A stretch of 64,000 nucleotides of DNA, from NCBI GenBank assembly GCA_964035545.1, contig OZ037770.1, forward strand, positions 1,594,501 to 1,658,500, written 5' to 3'. Position numbers and translations under genes: made by a program. Position 1 is the first letter of the stretch. Each line of letters begins with the position of its first letter. The stretch comes from Bugula neritina. Taxonomy: Eukaryota; Bryozoa; Gymnolaemata; Cheilostomatida; Bugulidae. Shown here piece after piece: positions 35,776 through 49,686 of the stretch. Under the pieces are notes generated by a model. That model had not been told where the DNA came from. It did no database searches and worked only from the letters and a program-made list of their open reading frames with translations.

Positions 35776-38698
35776 ATAATAATAATTAAAAATAATAATA
35801 TGATCCATTAAAATAGAACTAATAAAGCTAACGACGTTAATGGTATGTCTAACTAAACATGGCATGTCTCGTCTGGCAGTGGGTATGTGGAGGGCCAGGC
35901 AACCTACGGCCGTCAACCCGTTAATGGCACAACTAGAAGAAGATACTCAAGAGAAGATAACAAAGTTGTCATGAAATGCTGCTTCAAAAGTACACCCAAA
36001 TTGAGAGGTTATAGAAAAACAATGTATGAGCTCTGTAGACCCGAATTAAAGAATTATTTAAAAAGGATGTGCAAATGCTGGAAAACAGAGGAGAGTTTAA
36101 CATCAGCGAATAGAGACTAGCGGATTAAGCAAGAACTATGAAGAAACACAAGCATTTTATGGAAGAAGAACTCCATAAGATTGAAGAAGGAACCTTGCAA
36201 GAACTAGGCACATCAATTGGTGAAGAAGATAATGAAGAGCTAAATTTGCAAATAGAGGATGTTATAGTACAACATGAGATAGCATATAAATCAGCCATGA
36301 GAATTTTAAGAGTACCTAGTTCAGAGGTAGAAAAAGTGTTAGTAGAAAAATTATAAATGAGCATAACAAACTATCTAATGATCGACTAACACTAAGAGCC
36401 CTTAGGCACATTGAGAGGGTCAAATTACTACAGGCAGTAAAACAGAATAATGATGTGCTAAACTGTGTTGAGATTATTAATACCATTGAGCTTAATAACA
36501 CCACCATGGCTTGTGCGAAAAATAGTAACAGAACAAGTGTGTAACAAAAAGGAAAAAGAAAAACTGACAATGTACAAGTATGGAAAATACGACTGCAGAA
36601 GAAATAAAAAGAAATTAGATCAGACTTAAGTAAAATAGCAGAGTGAAAAAGTAGAGCTTACAATGATTCATGGAGAAGAATGGTTGAAGAAAAATATAGG
36701 ATAAAGAACAAAGAGTGTGGTGTAGTGATTGAAAAACTGAAGCAAACCTGAGAGCTGTAAGCCAGAAGATAAACAGATATACAGAATGAGTTGATCAATA
36801 TAATCAGAACACAATGTTTACAATGATAAGCGCTTTTATCAAGAATTACGAGGAAATGAATGTACATTTAAAGAGGCACCTGACAAGGAAATCAAAAGCA
36901 TTCTGATAAAATATATAATTGGAGCATATGTAAAGACAAGGAAATTAGATCTTAGAAACGATGCAAACAACTGGAATAGCAATTAATGTCATAAGGTTGA
37001 TAAGAAAAGGCATGAAACCTGGAAAACACAACTGAAATACCTGGAAAAAAAGATAGGAGAAATAAAGATCAAACTAAGAATTTTCCACGGAGACTCTTTA
37101 TCTCTATCCCTTTTTCCAACTACCGATTCGCATGACAGAAGCGGCTCAATGATGCAAATTTCGACGAGACAGAAAACAAACCATCTCCTATATGTGGATG
37201 ACCTGAAGGTAAATAGGAAATCAAAGTCAGAACTGGAAGCTTTGGTAATCACTGCCGGGATCTTCACAAGGAATATAGAAATGAAATTTGGATTAAAAAA
37301 TGTGCCACACTGGTTATGAGAAAGGGAAAGAAAATCAAGGACACAGGAATCAGTTTGCCTGATGAACAGGTAATCAAAGATCTGGGTGAGAAGCCGTATA
37401 AATATCTAGGAGTTCTTGAGATTGATAGAATACAAACATATGAAATGAAAAATAAGATCAAGGAGTACTACAAACAAATAAGAAAAGTTCTGGATTCAAA
37501 ACTGAATGGTGAGAACACAATCAAAGCAATAAACACATGGGCAGTAACAGCAGTGCATTACACAGCTAGAATACTTGACTGAACTGTTTCATGAGCTAAA
37601 AAATATGGACTGAAAGACAAGGAAGCTAATGACAACAAACCGTGCACACTATCCGAGAGCAGATGTAGGCAGGCTGTATTTTAGCAGAAGGGAAGGCGGT
37701 AGAAGAATGTTGTCAACTGAAAAATGCATAAAGATTGAAAACTGCAGCATGTCAGACTACATAAATATAACATAGACTGATAGAAACACCACACTGAATA
37801 CCTTTCTAAAAGACAAAACGGCGGTAGAACTAAATAATGATAAAGTGATAGAAAGAACTGATGAGTGTAAAGAAAAGCTTCACGTGGTTAATACATCAAA
37901 ATGGTGGAAGACATGAAAGCATTTTCCTGGAACTGGTTGAAGTATGGTTGACTGAAAAAGGAAACAGAAGGACTGCTGACAGCTGCGCAAGATCAACTAT
38001 TCACTACTAGAAATTATAAAGTGGCTATGATGAGAGAACAGGGTAGCAAGAAGTGTGGAATGTGTAACGCAAGAGACAAAACTTCGATGCACGTATTGAG
38101 TGAGTTTGAGAAGGTAGCAGAAGGAGAATATAAGAAAAAACACAACCTTTTGGCATTGATAATTTCAATAGTAGTTGTGTGAACTTCGTGGGTTTCAGAA
38201 AAGTAAGAATTGGTACGGCCATCAAGCAGAATCAGTACTGGAAAATGATAATGTAAAAACCTTGTAAGATTTTAACATACACACTGACGTAGTCATCAAA
38301 GTTAGGAGACCCGATATATTAGTAGTTGACAAGCATAATGCTGAAACAACGATAATTGATATCACAGTCCCTGTTAACTACAGAGTAAAAGAAAAAAATC
38401 GAAAAGTTAGGAAAATATCAGAATTTAGCACTAGAATAAACCCGCCTTTGGAAAACATCAAAAAAGTCATCCCGTTGTAACTGGAGCCTTTGGAGCTTTA
38501 TACAAGATTGTAGACTGGCTGACACTACTTGGAGTAGCTGAAAACAAATGCTCATTAATTCAGCAGACACCCTTACTAGGATCAGGATAAGCTCACATCC
38601 TGAGAAAAGTTCTATCCATTTCAGCCTAGTATAACTAGGCCAATGGTAAAAGGTTACACCAGCTAAAAAACTACGGTCAATCAACAATAATAATAATA
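35776..38698 (+). mobile_element. Decayed non-LTR retrotransposon of the R2/restriction-like-endonuclease type
   Basis: Broken frames on the plus strand follow the order of an R2-type polyprotein: an N-terminal part with RRRYSREDNKVVMKC (35930), a relic of the RLADQAR phrase with CAG and CAA changed to stops (about 36112-36135), RT motif GDSLS near 37089, catalytic YVDD at 37191-37202, YKYLGVLE near 37398, a zinc-binding KCGMC ... H stretch near 38052, and an endonuclease-like RPDILVVDK ... IIDITVP near 38304-38365. Many stops and frameshifts show it is dead. ATAATAATAAT runs occur at both edges (35776 and 38686), the right one perhaps the element's tail. Confidence 0.8.
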
Positions 38699-41600
38699 TA
38701 CAACTATATTAGTGCAGTTGGTTCTATTATTAGATTAGCATATCGATTATGACTTTTCGATTGCCACCCTGATACTATGAGTAAAATGTACAAGCATACG
38801 TGAAAGTATAGATATGATCATAAGTATAAAAATAGGTATAAGTATAAATATAAATATAGGTACAAGTATAAAACGAATGATTATATTATTAATAATATTA
38901 GTCAGTGATACCTATAACCGTAATGGTTTTTAGACTTACAGTTATCATTAACATTAGCTGAGTAATATGATTAGTTAAAATAATGGTATTCATTATTATA
39001 TCATAGTTATAAGTTATAACTCTAGTCTCTAAAGAGTAACAGCAAGTGTAATTGGGATATTCATATTAAATTTCATATTCACATAGTGCAATGTTTATGT
39101 TATGAACTAATTTATTCCTTCAACATTTAACTATAAATATGATTAACACTAACTTTGACCAGCAGTATTACTAAAAGAAGCGTATTACACATATAAGATA
39201 ATAAAATTCTAGTAGTAGGACTAATAGTATTACTAGGTCCAGTATTATTCTTGTTATCTTATTCATCATTCATGAGTTATCAAATTTAAAATTACTACTT
39301 ATTAGCATCAGCGTATAAAAAGTAAGATCATTAGGAATAATTATCATGAGGTATGATCTATGATTTGCATTATCCATATATAGTTTAATATCAATATGAT
39401 ATATTATTATTGCTGATAGTCTATGTTATAGTTAAATTTATACTTATCTTTACAGTTACCTATAGTAGCACTTATTAGTTATTTGTGGTAGCCAAACTAA
39501 TGTTTAATATTAATAAATTAAACTGAGTATCATAAAAGTGTTACTAAGAATTTTAATTATAATCGTAATGGTGATCACATTACTTTATTATAATTATTAT
39601 ATTTTATCATTAATGCTAAACTGAGTTAATGTATATACTTTGAGTTTTACTATTACTCATTATATTTACACGTATAGTAAAACTAAATATGTAAAAGTTA
39701 TACTTATACTATTATTATTCGTATTTCATTAGACTTACATCTAAGATCGCAGTCCTATTACTACTACCACTGATACTAGTACTACAACTAGTACTAGTAC
39801 TGCTACTAGTACTAGTACAGTGTACTACTACTACTACTACTACTACTAATAGTACTGTTACTACTACTACTACTACTACTAGTACTACTACTAGGTCTAC
39901 TACTGTACCAGTACAACTACAAACTTTGAAAATAACTGCAAGAAAGGTATGACTTACTCTTTTTCTTAGTCTTACTGTGACTCTCAGTCGTAATGTAAAA
40001 TAAAATTGTGAACTGTAAAGTTAAACCCAAGGCTGAAATTTATTTAATTAAATTTAGACAATCTGAATCATTGGCTCAATCCTTGAGTTTGACTATTACT
40101 ATTATTATTAGTGTTACGATTGTGATTATCATTGGCATTATGCCATTATCATTATGATTGTAATTGTGGTAATTCTAACATTAATTATAATCATAAATTA
40201 AAACTAAAAGGTAATGATTAATGATAATTATTTTCATTTTGTAATCATAATGATAATCATAATGATGTAAATTTTGATGTAAAACCAAAATACTAAAACT
40301 AAAAGTAAAAGTTATAAAATTAAATGATAAAATATTATAATGATAATTATTACATTTATTATATTATAATTATTATTGAATATATTATTTCATTAGAAAA
40401 TAGGTTGCAGCTTAGCATGATTAAAATTCAGTAAAAATTAGTTTACCAACAGCAAACATGCAAGCGTCTTGTCAACATTCAATTCGTAGTGTCATAGCGA
40501 AGCCAGATTACTGGTAGTACGACTACTAGAACTACTACTACTAGTGATGGATTACAGATCCTTGGCGATTTTAGCTGTGAGTGACCTTCACCTCACATTC
40601 TCGTCATGTGCGCGGCATTAGACTAAGTAGAGGGTATGAAGCACTGAGCTGGAAAAGAAAGAATATATTTTAATTATAGGTAATACTAATAGTAATATAA
40701 TTTATGGTAATATATAGGTAATATTATTGAGTTCATTGGTATGGAGTATAGACCTATCACTGATAGTATCAGTATCAACTACCACTTACGTACTACTTCA
40801 ACTTATAACTTACCTTCAACTCAAACTGAAACTGCTTGGAATCATTTGTCTTTGATCATATTGGCATTGTCATTGTGATTGTAATAACTATTAATATTTT
40901 TAGTTCAACATCAATGCCGAACATATTGTAATAACTAATAAGATAATCATAAGGTTGATATATTTTGCTAATACTAATACTAATAGTTATAGTAATAGTT
41001 ATAGTAATTCAGTGTCACTCTCACTCTGGTGGAGTGAGACTCAGACTTAGAGTTAGAGACAGAGTGAGTCCGAGTAAGTCTGAGTGTTGGTAATAGTAAT
41101 AGTCATATAAATTTAAATTATATTTACTTATTTCTAGCAATCACAATGGCAATAGTTATAGTAACTTTCACTTACTCTTAAATCATTGAACCTGAACTAA
41201 AAGTAAAATTAAGCATTATGATTATGATTATCATTATGATTATACCTATGATTTTATTATGTTTAAATTAAAAATCAATATCATGATAATATCATAGTGA
41301 TAGACATATTATTGATAAATGATAATATAAAAGTAATTTGATAAATTATACATTGATTTTGAATTAAGGTGATACTGATACTAGACCGGTACTGAAAGTG
41401 ATAGTAATACTAATAGTAATAGTAATAGTCATATAAATTTAAGTTATATTTACTCATTACCGGCAATCACAATGGCAATAGTAACTTAAACTGTAACAGT
41501 AATGGTATGGGTATGTTTGAAATTGTCACTATCAGTATTGCTATGAATCAAAATATAATGCTATCATACCAATAATTTAAAATAATATTACAAAGCTTCA

Positions 41601-43600
41601 GTAGCAACTTTTACTTGTACCAGTTTGGAATTTTGAATTATACATATTCTTAGTTAAAGTCTTCAAGTTTATTGTCAAAATGAACTTGAAATTAAAGACT
41701 TAGTAGTAAAAATTAAACTAAGACTGACTGTAAGTGACTAAGATTAAAAATAAGTAATTTTAAATATCGATTTAGTATTTTTCTTACTCTTTGTCTTAAA
41801 ATTGACTTTTATTTTGCACCTACTCCTGGTCAATGATTCTTTTTTCTATTTATATTACTATTGCTATTAGTATAATTGACTTAAATTTAATAATAGATAT
41901 GATTATATCTTTATAAATGTGATATTTGATTTTATGAATAGTAATTCGAAAACTCTTTGGTATTATTTATTTTTGATCATTGTAGTTATTATCATTATAT
42001 TTGTATAATAATTATGATTATCAAATTCAATATCGATATTTGTATTATGGTATGGATATCTGCCTCCGTCCCATGTTCTGTTTTGCAGTGCCTTTTTACA
42101 TTCACGTCTAGGTTCACATTGCGATGGTCATACTGATAGCACTTGGGGACAGTGATGAGCATAATGATTATCACTAATATTAAGATTTTCGTTATTAGGA
42201 TTTAGAATAATTTAATAAACAAGCAACTTGAAACAAATGTTTTTACTAATATACATATTAATTACTAATATAAATATACTACTATGAATATTATAATTAT
42301 TATACTTTACAATTCAAAGTAAGATAATCATAATACGAACTGGTAAAACTAAATATAAAGTAAATGTAATAATACTAATAGTAGTTATCCATTCCCCTTT
42401 GGTTTCACATACTAATAATTGGAAACCTCTGTCCTAATATTATTTCTATTAATATTGCTCAAAGTTTGATCCCTATTTAATTTTATAGTTCACTCACCAG
42501 CTACATAATTTTATTAAAATACATGTGGTATTGGTTATAGTACTAGTGAAACTTGAAGTTGAATAGCATGCTTATTACTCACTGCTCTTTGCTTACATTA
42601 TTAGGGTTACTCTTTAGTCTTAGAGATACCCTAACATAAACTTGAAAGCTGGAGGTAGTACTAGTCTAGTGCTGTGTTAATCCTACACTGTTTACTTATC
42701 AACACTGTGACTATAATTATGACTCCTAAGTCAAAGTCATTTTCATATAGTAGTAATCACTATGACAGACTGAAAGTCAGGAAGACTAAATATAATGGTA
42801 AAGTGTGTAAGAATAAATCATACTTAATCAATTACTTTTAGTTTTGTTACCAGTGTTGGGTCAACTTTCAGAATAAAGAATAAATATAATTATAAAGATA
42901 AATGGATAAAAATTCCAATCATGGTTTAATGTGCCTATTTTAAGCTGTTAATTTAATTACTATAATATAAGTGCTCAAAATACAACTTTTGATTTTCATA
43001 ATTATGTTTTAATTTAATACAGATACCATAGTATCATATACAGTAGAATCAGTTGTATCTTATTTAATAATGAAGTAACTTATTGGAGCTTTCACAGTTA
43101 TTAATTATTTACTTGTTAGTCTTTGAACTGGGACAATGTTTGAAACTTGAAGTAGAATGAAGTTTGATTTCAGTTACGGCAATGGTATCTGCAGTCACAA
43201 TAGGAATACGCATATAACTATGTTTATATTTGTGAAAAATATATAGTCAAAACTAGATAAGGTAATAGTAATTATAATTGGTTTCACTTTTAATATATTC
43301 CTATAAACTGGAAAATAGACAGAAGCATTTAATCATGAAAGTAAACCTAGTGGAAGTAAATCAATTCACTAAGTATAGTAAAATATTTACTATTCAGTAA
43401 GTTTATTTACTTTAGTTAATTGTACTTGATTATTTCTGTCGGTTTTTCAGTTGATTTTTCTACCTTTTGCTATAGCATATCAAACTACCACAAAGTCATG
43501 CTTCCGTATTACAATTATAAACATAGTGTTACTGTGTAATGTTATAGTAATGTAATAGTAATATTTGGATCATTGTAAGTATTTCTGTTGTTGTACTGAT
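38699..43600. repeat. About 5 kb of degenerate simple sequence
   Basis: The stretch is dominated by shuffled ATT, AAT, ACT and AGT words (for example AATAGTAATAGTAATAGT and CATTATGATTATCATTATG) with almost no coding potential. A GAGT/CACTC-rich patch lies at about 41010-41090. It looks like old microsatellite sequence that has drifted and been copied locally: ATAGTCATATAAATTTAA recurs at 41100 and 41430. Confidence 0.7.
39750..39916. repeat. (ACT)n microsatellite
   Basis: Runs of ACTACTACTACT mixed with ACTAGT over about 165 bp, containing several short palindromes (ACTAGT). Confidence 0.9.
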
Positions 43601-44460
43601 TGATAAATATTTTTTAGCTTGCATGGATATTTGCAACAATCAAGATGTCATTTGAACCTGGACTGGAATAAAGATGGCAAATCATCAGAAGCTAGCTACA
43701 ATTATTCTGCAGAAAGAAACTTGGTAAGCAAAATAAGCTGCAGCATTAAGCAGTAAGCAATATGACGATGAACTTTGCTTGATTTTGATTGACCTTAAAA
43801 TATCTGGTCACCTTTCACCAACGTGGTCCTGCGCGGGTGGCGGGTGACCTTAAAATATCTGTTGCACGTAAAATAAATTTTGTGACAGTCAAAAGTATGC
43901 TGATCTTTTTCGTATTTCAGTGCATCGGTGTCTTAGCTTAAGAGCTGAACCCAACAATTATGATCTAAAGCTGTTTTTTACTAGAAAGTGATTTTACTGT
44001 CTTTCTGATTATTCTTGGTTTTTCAGCTTGATGAATTGAATAAATGGATTTGATTTCGGGTATTATGTAATGGATGAAAGAAATTTTTCTTAAATTTGTA
44101 CTGAGCAATTTTTGCTATTGCTATGATGTTTAGTGATAAAATTGCACCCTTAATAACCCTGAAAACTTTCATTACTAGCATTTGTTTATGCTCATTTTTA
44201 GGAAATTAAAATGAAGACACAACTCACCGATGCTATCTCACTGTGCCTGCATGCAGTTTATCTAAAAAGGTACTCCTATTAGCTGGCTCTTGCCCAATAC
44301 CTGGTTGTCTCTGTAACTATTTTTTGCTCGCAGATGAGTTTTTTGAACTTGACATTTTATTGATTTTGAAAGTTATAGTGAGCTTTGAACTTGCTAGCAT
44401 CGTTTTTAAAGACTTGCTGCAGTTTTTATCAACATTTTTTAAGTCAATGGTGTTAGTTTG
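43601..44460. other. Intergenic with a short flanking repeat
   Basis: TGACCTTAAAATATCTG occurs at about 43790 and 43844, flanking a short GC-rich insert containing CGCGGGTGGCGGGTG. It may be a small insertion with a target duplication, or a local duplication. No gene is seen. Confidence 0.3.
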
Positions 44461-44752
44461 GAAGCTCTCTCACTCTTCTCTCTGTCTCTTTCTCCCACAC
44501 CTTCCACTCAACCTCTCTCTCTTTCTCCCCCTCTCTCCCACCCTCCCTCTCTCGCACCCTCTGTCTCTCCCACCTTCTCTCTCTCCCACTCTCCGTCTCT
44601 CCCACCTTCTCTCTCTCCTAACCTTTCTCTCTTCCCTTTTCCACTATCTCTCTGACTCTCTCCCTTTCTCTCTTCTACCCCATCTCTCTTCCATCCTCTC
44701 TCCTAACCTTTCTCTCCCACCCCCCCCTCTCCCACTCTCTTTCTCTCTCTAG
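44461..44752. repeat. Polypyrimidine CT-rich tract
   Basis: About 290 bp of almost pure C and T on the plus strand, built from irregular CTCTCTCTCCCACC units. The open frames across it are artefacts of the repeat. Such strand-asymmetric tracts can form triplex DNA. Confidence 0.95.
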
Positions 44753-47578
44753 TTTGCATGGCTTTACCCAATTTTGGTTTATTTTTTTATTTTGTTTCAG
44801 AGTATCCAAAAGGAAAGCTAAAATTTATTTAATATATATTATACCAACTTGAGCTTTACATATAATATCAAATAAATGCTGTGTTTTGTTAAAACAATGT
44901 TTGCAACTTTGTAGTATATTCAAATTCATAATTTATTTGTAGAGTCACACAACAAGACACTACTCTGACACACTCACAAGTTGCCACTGATCCAGCAGTA
45001 TAGATGATTGTTTTCTCCACTGGCTATGCTGTCACGCTTTACTGTTGTGGTGTTTGAAACAAACCAATTGTTTGCCTACGCAGATTAGGGTGAGAAAAAA
45101 AGTGAGAAATGAAAGCTGTTTTTAATACCAACTACGCTTAGTTTTTATTGAATGAAAAACAAAGTGAAATCATTAGTTATCCGTTAAATGACTAAATCAT
45201 TGTTTATAAAGATGAAACACAAATAATCTTATAATATGCTAATGAAATTTGGCTTTCAAATAGCTTTTTTCTGTATATTTGTTGAGGAAGTTTATCTTCA
45301 ACAAAACTTCGTAGCTGTTGAATATGTGGAGAGTATTTTATATTGCATAAATTTATAGAGTAAAAGGTTCTCATCAAACTTTTACAACTTAGCTCATCGA
45401 CGGTTTAAAAGTGTGAGTCACCCTTCACACTAGAGTTTTATAAAGTTTTAATGAATGTGCAGTATTTTATAAAATATTGTGTGTCTCGTAAATTTAGCTA
45501 TTTCTACCTTTTCAGTAAGATTGGAGTAAACACACCTCAAAATTCACATCTGGTATCACATTGATTTATCGCAAGTCAAAGTACACCTACTAACTCTTCC
45601 TTCCTTAATACCTGCTTGCTTTTGCACTTCTACTCATTTCATATACCTAACATTTCTCTTGCAGATGAATTACATCTTTTAAGTTGTAAAAGCCTTAAAT
45701 AGCATGAAATTAATGAGGTTTAAACCGTGGCCACACTAACTATTGATGCGTTTATTGATGGGTCAAATTACACGAAAATATTGTCTCTTTCTTTTTAGTT
45801 TCACCTAAAGTATTACATACTATCGATGGAGGCTTTGCTGAAGTTTTTGGGTGATGATTTGTCAATAATTTTCCAGAGAAGATGATGCCTCGGTGGCTGG
45901 CATCATTATGCAGTTTCCAAATTTCTTTCGGCTTTGCTCTAGTGAAAATGTTGGAAAACAATCAACAAAAAGGTTTGTACCATAAACGAAGTTATTGTGT
46001 GCGTGTTGTCAAAGCATAAAGTGTGCTGGAAATTTTTAGGTTTCTGTTGAGATGCGTTTTTGCTTTTCCTGCATGAAAAAAGTTCCAGTTTCAGTTAATA
46101 TCACTAGCAGAGTGCCCACCTATATTTTAAATCATATTGATGCATAAGTTCTTTTTGTAATATTAAAAGTATAACTTGCTTAATTGCTATTCAATGCCCT
46201 TTGAAGTTTCCAACTGTAATTAATTAGTTGATTTGGCAGCATAGTATCGATGATTGATGAAGGCAGCCGATATAATTATAAGCATAAATATCTATATCTA
46301 CATGAAGATGTCATTCCCAATGATTGTTATTCTGAAATCAGCTGATTAAGTTATCACAAACTAAACATTTTGACCAGCGGCTTGCAATGCAACTCGGTGA
46401 AATTTCAGACCTAGATAAATTGAATTTCTTACTGAAAATCGTGAAGGTATTAAAGTTTAAAGTGAAAGTTTAAAGGGTCATCTCTCTGCGAATTCTAATA
46501 GCATGGTGCCAATTAGACTTGAAAAAATTTCAAGGCACTACAAAGCACTAAGCCCATTCTTACAAGTAGTTTCAAAGTGCACTGGAATTTCAGTTTACTT
46601 GTCATTGTATAGAATCCTGATCTACACTATATAGCATTCACTATTGCCTGCTTCTTCTAAGCATCTATAATGTATTAACTACAGTTTGCTTTGAGAAGTG
46701 AATTTCTACTTGGTATTTTTTCCTTATCGTTCTGTTGTTTGCCAGTAGTCTTAATTTAATGGATTTTCCCTTTTCAAAAGTGGTTGTGACAGTCAAAACA
46801 CATCATGCAGACTGCAACTACACAATCAGTCAGTAATTTCTTCCATTAAAGTAGCTCTTCTGGTTACTCTTGCTCACCTAAAAGCCTGAGCCTCATTCAA
46901 ATTGCAATTTTTTAGAGTTGTTAGTTTTTCATGCAGTCTTTCATTTTTTTTTTGTTAGGCACAAAATTAGTATTCACTAGACCTAATCTTTCATCTGCAT
47001 GTATGCCTATTGTTTGTTCATTAAAGAAAAACCTCTGCTGAATATTGAACTAATAATGAAAATAAATTCCCTAAACTAAAAGTAGCAGTGTGATTTTGGT
47101 ATTACAATTAGTTGTTAGCATAGAGTCAAGTTATTGACAGGAATTTTCAAATTGAAATGAATGAATTTCATTGTAAGTCAGCAAGATTTAGTCTAAGTAA
47201 ACATAGCATTACATCGTGTTTTATTTAGCATTTGCAGAAGGCAACATATATTTTAAGGTTTATTGTAAACTTAAATGTAATTTTAAGTACTTTCCATGTT
47301 TGTTATTGTAGATGGTCTTGTTCTTTAGGATGGATGTGACAACTCCTTGTGTCAAGCTTAACTGATTGACTACTGAATCCCAATCATATGTTTTGCCAAA
47401 AAATGTGAAAATGGAGTGCATGTCTACTTTATTTGAGAAAATATTAAAAATACTTTTGAAACTTCATCTAGCCAAACAATACAACAGTTTGATTTTATTA
47501 AAAAATATCATTTGCACAAAAATGTATTATGTAATCGAACAATTTCTAGAAAAAAAGTGCTTTCCTCCAGTTTTGCTA
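44753..47578. other. Gene-poor stretch
   Basis: AT-rich with no supported gene. A 69-codon minus-strand frame at 45752-45961 has no recognised features. Confidence 0.4.
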
Positions 47579-49686
47579 ATGAACTACATTTTTCATTATA
47601 TGCTTGTCTTTATAATTTTATTAATTGTTTTTTCTGGTGAGTCAATTAAAGTCAATTCAACCTAGAAAAGTCTGAATTTCAGACTTAATTTCAAGCTAGA
47701 ATATTCACATTTTTAGGTCTGCGTTTGCAAACATTGTTGTGTGACTTTACTTTTTATATTTTTTGAAATAAATATCTTTTTAGCTTGTGCCTATTCATGA
47801 TTAGAATAGTATAATAATATTTAACTTTTCTTCAATTTCAATAGATGAAAATGTTGATCAGTTGGAGTATTCAGTTTAGCTGAATTTTACTTGCTTCTGC
47901 GAAAACAATCTTTTGGAGTTGTCTGCCCTCTCTTTAGGTAATTTTTTTGACCTATGGTCAACGCAATAATTATAACTTTTTAAAGATGCTCGTGAACCTA
48001 ACAATATAGCATAACTATCAAACCACATTATTCAATATCTGCATAAAATTTAGCCGATAAGCTGCCACCCAATGAGCTTGAAAAGATATTAGAATTCTAG
48101 CTCAGTGCTGCCATTAATGTAGATATTTATAATGATATAAAGCCAAAACTCATTTATATAATGATATAAAGCCAAAACTCATTATTGCATGAAATTATCT
48201 AACCATTCCTGACAAAGAATCGAGATAATAACTCCAAAGTTGGTCAGTTAAAACCACAGCAATAATACTTTAATCATTATAATTGTCAGGTTTAATTTTA
48301 TACCAAGCCCCAATAAGTACATATAACTATGACAACACAGCCTAAGCACCTCCAATGCAAGAAATTTAGTATTGTGGTGCTGCAAATCCTCCAGTTACAA
48401 ATGAGTAGAGCTTTCATGATTATTGGTCTACCATAATGTTTATTTAGTTTTAAGGACTAGCATAAATGCTATTATATGCGGGAGGTATTTGAAAAGCTTC
48501 CAACTCCATCTTCAACTACGGGCTATTATAATTATGCCGATAAACGAGATACTACACTCAGGCTGCCCTGTTATAGTACTATGATTGGCTACTGCAAAAT
48601 TTTTGCCGATAGACAACATTTAATTATGATGTAATGTATCTCGTATTGGTACATAAGTGTTATGTCTGAGGACGAGATACTGTGAAATTATGCCCTGATA
48701 TAACAAAACCTGTTCCCAACTCTACAACTGGTTGCTCTTCTTTTATATCCTTGTCTTAAAAATCATAAAAAAGATTAAAATTGTCATGATTAGTGTGGTT
48801 GCACATCTATAGTAATATTTATGTGTTACCATTATAAAAAACCTATTTTATACAGCCTGCATGGTCATGTTTTTCTAGCAGTATATGAGCTTGCATACCT
48901 TGTATGTTTCATATATGCAAGATGTCATTAGCAATCGATATTGAGTTGAATGCAATGTCAAACAATAGCCTAGTTCCTATTTCATTATTTTGAAAGCTGC
49001 ACAAATATTATGTTCAATCAAGCATAGTACACCTCATTCAGAATTGTTTTTTCTTACTATAGTAATCTGTAATACCAATGCCAGTCAATAAGGTGTCATA
49101 TTTAAAGAAAAACATTGGAAATTTAAACTTTCACAAACTGTGAAGCCAAATTTTGCGCCAATAAATTTTCTATACCAAGTCCTTCGGAGACAACATTGAT
49201 TTCACAATTTCGCAGCTCTCAAAAATAAGTCATATAGTTATGCAATTGGATTTTTTTCAGAATATGGGTAACTTGATAACAATTCACTTTTTTGTACTGT
49301 CTCTGATCATCACATATCTCTGCATCAAATTTTGTTATGTCATATAGGCCAATATGTTTTTTTTACCAACATTTGGTGTAACAATAAAAAAATAATGTTA
49401 TTTTTCTCCTCGTATCAGTCTGTATAGATATGAAAATGACTGTTTTTATTTTAGTATGATTATCCATCATCTACACTTGGCCTTCTTTTGTTATTTTGTA
49501 GGAAGTTGTAAGCAAGATTCAGAATGTTGCGGGGATATGGAATGTACAGGTTTGCCACTTCCTGTCATTATTCGGTGCACCTGTTTGCTAATGTCTACAT
49601 TTGGTTTTAACAAGCATTGCTGTCAACTTGAAAACATTGCCAGAATAAAAATGATCACATTCTCAGCTATATTATATCCTCATTAA
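47579..49686 (+). CDS. Candidate cysteine-rich secreted peptide, KP3
   Basis: An exon at 49502-49686 (acceptor ATTTTGTAG) encodes the C-x5-CC-x4-C-x10-C pattern that matches knottin exon 3 of KP1 and KP2, in the same phase 1. No exon resembling their exon 2 was found. A possible first exon at 47579-47636 encodes a signal-peptide-like leader and ends in a phase-1 donor TCTG|GTGAGT that would splice directly. The joined model would be 80 residues with eight cysteines (22, 28, 29, 34, 45, 47, 59, 60). The knot exon is well supported as a relative; the leader and intron (about 1.87 kb) are a guess. It may be a partial copy. Confidence 0.4.
48126..48182. repeat. Two-copy tandem repeat
   Basis: ATAATGATATAAAGCCAAAA and the following CTCATT occur twice in a row with a unit of about 29 bp. 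Confidence 0.85.

Noticed and set aside
44243-44752. 169-codon Ser/Leu/Pro-rich frame
   Set aside because: Most of it is the translated polypyrimidine repeat, with another frame open across the same tract.
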